Below the pieces are notes generated by a model. It searched no databases and was not told the DNA's origin. It saw only the letters and a program-made list of their open reading frames with translations. Positions 61,070-64,000 of a DNA stretch of 64,000 nucleotides are shown in pieces. Source of the stretch: Wolbachia endosymbiont (group A) of Bibio marci (GTDB lineage Bacteria; Pseudomonadota; Alphaproteobacteria; Rickettsiales; Anaplasmataceae); contig NZ_OX366364.1 of NCBI RefSeq assembly GCF_947251645.1, positions 186,001-250,000 of the forward strand. Direction: 5' to 3'. A program made the position numbers and the translations under genes. The first letter of the stretch is position 1; the number at the start of each line of letters is the position of its first letter.

Positions 61070-62041
61070 TTAGATAGAAACAGACTGAGGACTATATTCC
61101 TCAGTAAAGACTCTATCGTCTCTGACCAAAGAGTTAGCAAGAATAAGCAGTTTTCTCATGGCAGCAGTGGAAGCAATTTTATATGGCTTTTTATATTGAT
61201 TATATAATCTAGTAAAGAAAGGGTTGATATAAGAATTAACTTTTTGTGCACTGAGAATACACATGTGTAAAACCGTTCTAACTTGTGATCTACCGCCCTG
61301 AATACATCTCTTTCCTTTACTGAAACCACTGTCTCGATTAAAAGGTGCAAGTCCTGCAAGGCTAGATATTTGCTTTTCTTGAAGGGTTCCAAGTTCGGGC
61401 AAATAGCAAATCAAAGTAATGGCTGTGATTTTACTTACACCTGGTATGCTAGTTATTGATATATATTTTCTTTTAAGCTCTTGGTTTTGATCGATAAATG
61501 TAATCATTTCATCTTCTAAAGTTTTAATTTGATTACGTAAAATCGCGAGAAGCTCCTCTATTTGTTTGATTATAGATGTATCAGTTACCTGTTGGATTTG
61601 GGTTTTTTGTATTTTTGCTATTTCTACAAGTTGGTTTCTACGAGATAATTTTTGTTTCAAGCAATCAATATTACCATTATCAACTGTTAAAGGAGTAACA
61701 CGCATATCTGTATTATTGATATAACGTGAAATGATACTGCAGTCTATTTTATCAGTTTTTGTAGTAATACTAAGGCTTTTAGCATAGTCTCTAACCCATC
61801 TAGGTTGAATGACGTACACCTCAAAACCATTGCTTAGTAAAGTATAGGCACATAATTTTTCGTATCCACCAGTTGCCTCAAGACCAACTTTGGTTACATT
61901 ATGCAAACGTAAAAAGTCCAGCATTTCATCAATGGATTGTACATTGTTTTCAAATATTTTATAATGCTCAAGTGGGTGAATGTGGATATCTAATTTACTT
62001 TTGCTAACATCAATGCCAGCAATAATATTTGATGAATTCAT
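61070..62041 (-). CDS. IS110-family transposase (DEDD recombinase)
   Basis: 323 residues, intact. The RuvC-like DEDD residues are Asp11 (AGIDVSKS), Glu55 (GLEATGGYE), Asp97 and Asp100 (KTDKIDC). The C-terminal Transposase_20 domain has SIPGVSKITA, SLAGLAPFNRDSG and the conserved Ser252 in QGGRSQVRTVL. The gene has about 200 non-coding bases on its 5' side, as in the IS110 group proper. I cannot fix the element ends, which in this family lack inverted repeats. Confidence 0.93.
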   Translation of the reverse strand: MNSSNIIAGIDVSKSKLDIHIHPLEHYKIFENNVQSIDEMLDFLRLHNVTKVGLEATGGYEKLCAYTLLSNGFEVYVIQPRWVRDYAKSLSITTKTDKIDCSIISRYINNTDMRVTPLTVDNGNIDCLKQKLSRRNQLVEIAKIQKTQIQQVTDTSIIKQIEELLAILRNQIKTLEDEMITFIDQNQELKRKYISITSIPGVSKITAITLICYLPELGTLQEKQISSLAGLAPFNRDSGFSKGKRCIQGGRSQVRTVLHMCILSAQKVNSYINPFFTRLYNQYKKPYKIASTAAMRKLLILANSLVRDDRVFTEEYSPQSVSI

Positions 62042-62244
62042 AATTCCTCCATAATAATAACATATACTGCATTTTCCAGTCTTATATACGAGCCTAAAAG
62101 CTCAATCAGTTGTTCGGAACTTTCAGTATAAATTTAAGAGAAGAGAACCTTGCTTTCCAACGGTCCCTATGACCAAGAAAGGAAACGGTTCCTCTTCTCT
62201 ATACATCTTTATATTACTGCTTTGTCACACTTACAAAGACTTAA
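62042..62244 (-). ncRNA. Candidate bridge RNA region of the IS110 element
   Basis: Non-coding leader on the 5' side of the transposase. A long hairpin pairs AGAGAAGAGAACC (62137-62149) with GGTTCCTCTTCTCT (62187-62200), one bulge. Within it are TTTCC/GGAAA and GGTC/GACC pairs. IS110-group elements make a structured bridge RNA from this place that guides target choice. Expression is inferred. Confidence 0.5.
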
Positions 62245-63015
62245 TTTCAACATATAAGAAAGAAAATTGTAGCGCTATATGAATTTCTAACAAACGGTGA
62301 AAAGTTAGTTCAAGCTGGAATGGCAATGGTAAACATGTTGCTTGTAAAAGGTGTGCATCCGAACGATATAATTTTGGATACTAACTCTCTTGGAGGAGGA
62401 ATTGCAGCAGAAGTTTTAAAAAAGTTTGAAAAGCAAGGGATTTATTTAACGCTAATTCATAGTAATTCTTATAGCTCACTTAAGGATGCAACTAATAACT
62501 TTCCTCATGGGATAGGGAATTTTTTCATGAGACGGCTTCCTGCAAAATTCTTGAATTTTTGGTTTAATCGTTGCGGATTGGAATTTAATTCACGAGAGAT
62601 TATAGAGAATACAAAATGCCCTGTATTAATTGCTGGCAGGAAAGGCGATACTGTAATTCCACAGGAAGCACAACTCGTTGGTAAACTTCCAGATTCATCC
62701 ACATCTGACACATCTGAATGGTTTAGATGGAATATAGTACTTGAACACGATCCTCAAAACACGGAGTGTAAGAGCAAAAATATTCATGCTGATCATAAAG
62801 AACATTTAGTTTATCGTGAGGATAATGATGATATAACAAAATACACCAGTTACGAAGAAAAAGAAAATAAATTTATTGAAAAAGCACATAAATATTTGTT
62901 GAAAGGTGAATTTAATAGAAATTTTAAGCTAAAAGACTACTGTAAAAGTAGTATCTTTGGAAGCTTGACGAAAATAGAACTGAAACCCATCAATGAAAAG
63001 CATATACAAGTTTAA
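62245..63015 (+). pseudogene. 5'-truncated alpha/beta hydrolase
   Basis: The frame is open from 62245; the first ATG is at 62320. The visible part has the nucleophile Ser in LDTNSLGGG, Asp in AGRKGDTVIP and His in IHADHKEHLV, a complete catalytic triad. The N-terminal strands expected before the nucleophile are missing, and the IS110 element lies immediately upstream. I find no N-terminal piece on the other side of the IS, so it was deleted or displaced. It overlaps rsmD by four bases. Confidence 0.65.
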
Positions 63016-63560
63016 GTTGATAGAGAAAGAAAAATTATTCTTGCTATACCGTAGGTACGTTCCAAGATTATACTAAAGTTTTTATTGCACTCAAAACCTT
63101 CGTTTTTCCTAATCTCTAGAATTATCAATGCATCATCACTTAACCAGCCTGAGTGAGCTAGTCCATTCAACGTTGATTCAACTAGATTGCTATTGTAAGG
63201 TGGGTCTATAAAAACTACATCGCACTTTGAAATAGGTTGTGGCAATTTGTTAGCACTGCAACAAATTAGCGTGACATTGTCCGTAATTCCAAAATCTTCT
63301 GCTGTTTTTTTAGGCAGTTGCAAATTGTAATAGTCTGAATCTACCATGAATGCATGTTTAGCACCGCGAGAAAGTGCTTCAAATGAAAAAGAGCCACTTC
63401 CGCAAAATAAATCAAGTACATTCAAGTTATAAATAGGTTTTCTCGAAGAAAGTATACTAAATATTGCTTCTCGGACAATGCTCATAGTTGGCCGTGCAGC
63501 CAAATGCTTACCTGTAGTTATTTTTCTTCCGCGATATTTGCCTGCAATGATGCGTAGCAT
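63012..63560 (-). CDS. rsmD: 16S rRNA (guanine966-N2)-methyltransferase
   Basis: 182 residues. Family start IAGKYRGRKI, ARPTMSIVREAIFSIL, SAM loop DLFCGSGSFSFEALSRG and catalytic DPPY in VVFIDPPYNSN. All intact. Confidence 0.95.
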   Translation of the reverse strand: MLRIIAGKYRGRKITTGKHLAARPTMSIVREAIFSILSSRKPIYNLNVLDLFCGSGSFSFEALSRGAKHAFMVDSDYYNLQLPKKTAEDFGITDNVTLICCSANKLPQPISKCDVVFIDPPYNSNLVESTLNGLAHSGWLSDDALIILEIRKNEGFECNKNFSIILERTYGIARIIFLSLST

Positions 63561-63673
63561 ATTAAATAAGCTCCAAAATAATTAATTATTTATACTATAT
63601 GATTAATGTCAATATGGCTTTAGCAGTTTAATAGAGAGAAGCTATCGAGCCGCTTGTAAGAAAAACACAAGAC

Positions 63674-64000
63674 TCATCCGTTATCTTTTTCTGATTTGTC
63701 TGCTGCATTAATTGCTTGACCAATCTCATCTTGTAAATCACCATAACTATTTCCTTCATCGTGATTGATCCCTTCAATTCTGCTTTCTAATTCTAACTTA
63801 ATTATGGTGTTGATTTTATCTATATCATCTAGGAAGCCTTGACATTCTTCATTACTATATTCCTCACCAGATGCCTTTTTTTCGATAAATAGACTTTTAA
63901 ACTCTGCAAGATCAGAATTCTGATCGGTATTTAGTACAACATTTCTCTCTATGAAGCTAAGATCCGACAGCAGTAAGCTAACCTCCAACAGATCTTCACT
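63674..64000 (-). CDS. Unknown protein, 5' end outside the window
   Basis: The frame is open to the right edge of the window, so the start is unseen; an internal TTG at 63988 is only one possible start. The visible 108 residues are acidic and helical, ending DKSEKDNG. Not recognised. Confidence 0.5.
   Translation of the reverse strand, partial: SEDLLEVSLLLSDLSFIERNVVLNTDQNSDLAEFKSLFIEKKASGEEYSNEECQGFLDDIDKINTIIKLELESRIEGINHDEGNSYGDLQDEIGQAINAADKSEKDNG

Overview
The window is from the chromosome of a Wolbachia endosymbiont (Rickettsiales, Anaplasmataceae). This rests on low GC, single-copy alphaproteobacterial housekeeping genes in scrambled order (ribF, lspA, ruvAB, hslVU, murA, thyX, gyrA, sucCD, dapF, murD), a large ankyrin-repeat gene, several insertion sequences, and very many short palindromic repeats between genes. 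I cannot assign a supergroup from the sequence alone.

Layout. 1-9.7 kb: ribF (5' end cut by the window edge), lspA, two M16 peptidase-like genes, purN, an Mrp antiporter subunit E gene, a frameshifted ankyrin-repeat gene, smpB and lgt. 9.8-12.6 kb: two inverted copies of an IS5-family (IS903-type) element around a non-coding repeat. 12.8-29.2 kb: mostly core genes (ruvAB, alkyl-adenine glycosylase, ndk, hemH, gshA with an in-frame stop, hslVU, an FKBP-like gene, ispA, acpP, fabF, murA, thyX) with several genes of unknown function. 29.2-35.4 kb: three accessory genes on the minus strand that look like host-interaction proteins: a YopT/C58-like cysteine protease candidate, a long ankyrin protein, and a protein whose N-terminus resembles an ADP-ribosyltransferase fold with a membrane-anchored C-terminus. 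35.5-55.9 kb: priA, petA, gyrA, tRNA-Val, a GIY-YIG gene, a TPR gene, a DUF1284 gene, bioY, a nitroreductase, dapF, sucCD, rpsU, tRNA-Pro, pgk, an EndoU-like pseudogene, an rpiB-ubiG fused frame, ccmH, a DUF2125-like gene and a ferredoxin. 56.2-64 kb: a third IS903-type copy, murD, coq9, a membrane protein, an IS110-family element, a 5'-truncated hydrolase, rsmD, and the 3' part of an unknown gene at the window edge.

The most unusual content is in the repeats. (1) A MITE-like palindromic family, mostly intergenic, also lies in frame inside priA, ispA and murD, so these essential enzymes carry repeat-encoded peptide inserts. (2) A four-copy, roughly 500-base non-coding family carries a conserved sigma70-type promoter (TTGACA or TTAACA, exactly 17 bases, TATCAT) in every copy and looks like a multicopy small-RNA locus. 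(3) The IS903-type element has gone into the palindromic repeats, and one of its three copies has inverted rather than direct 9-base flanks, a mark of inversion by recombination. (4) The IS110 element has a structured non-coding leader where a bridge RNA would be expected.

Reduction is visible throughout: a stop codon in gshA, a one-base frameshift in a poly(A) tract of the ankyrin gene, an EndoU-like pseudogene, a truncated hydrolase, and a fused rpiB-ubiG reading frame.
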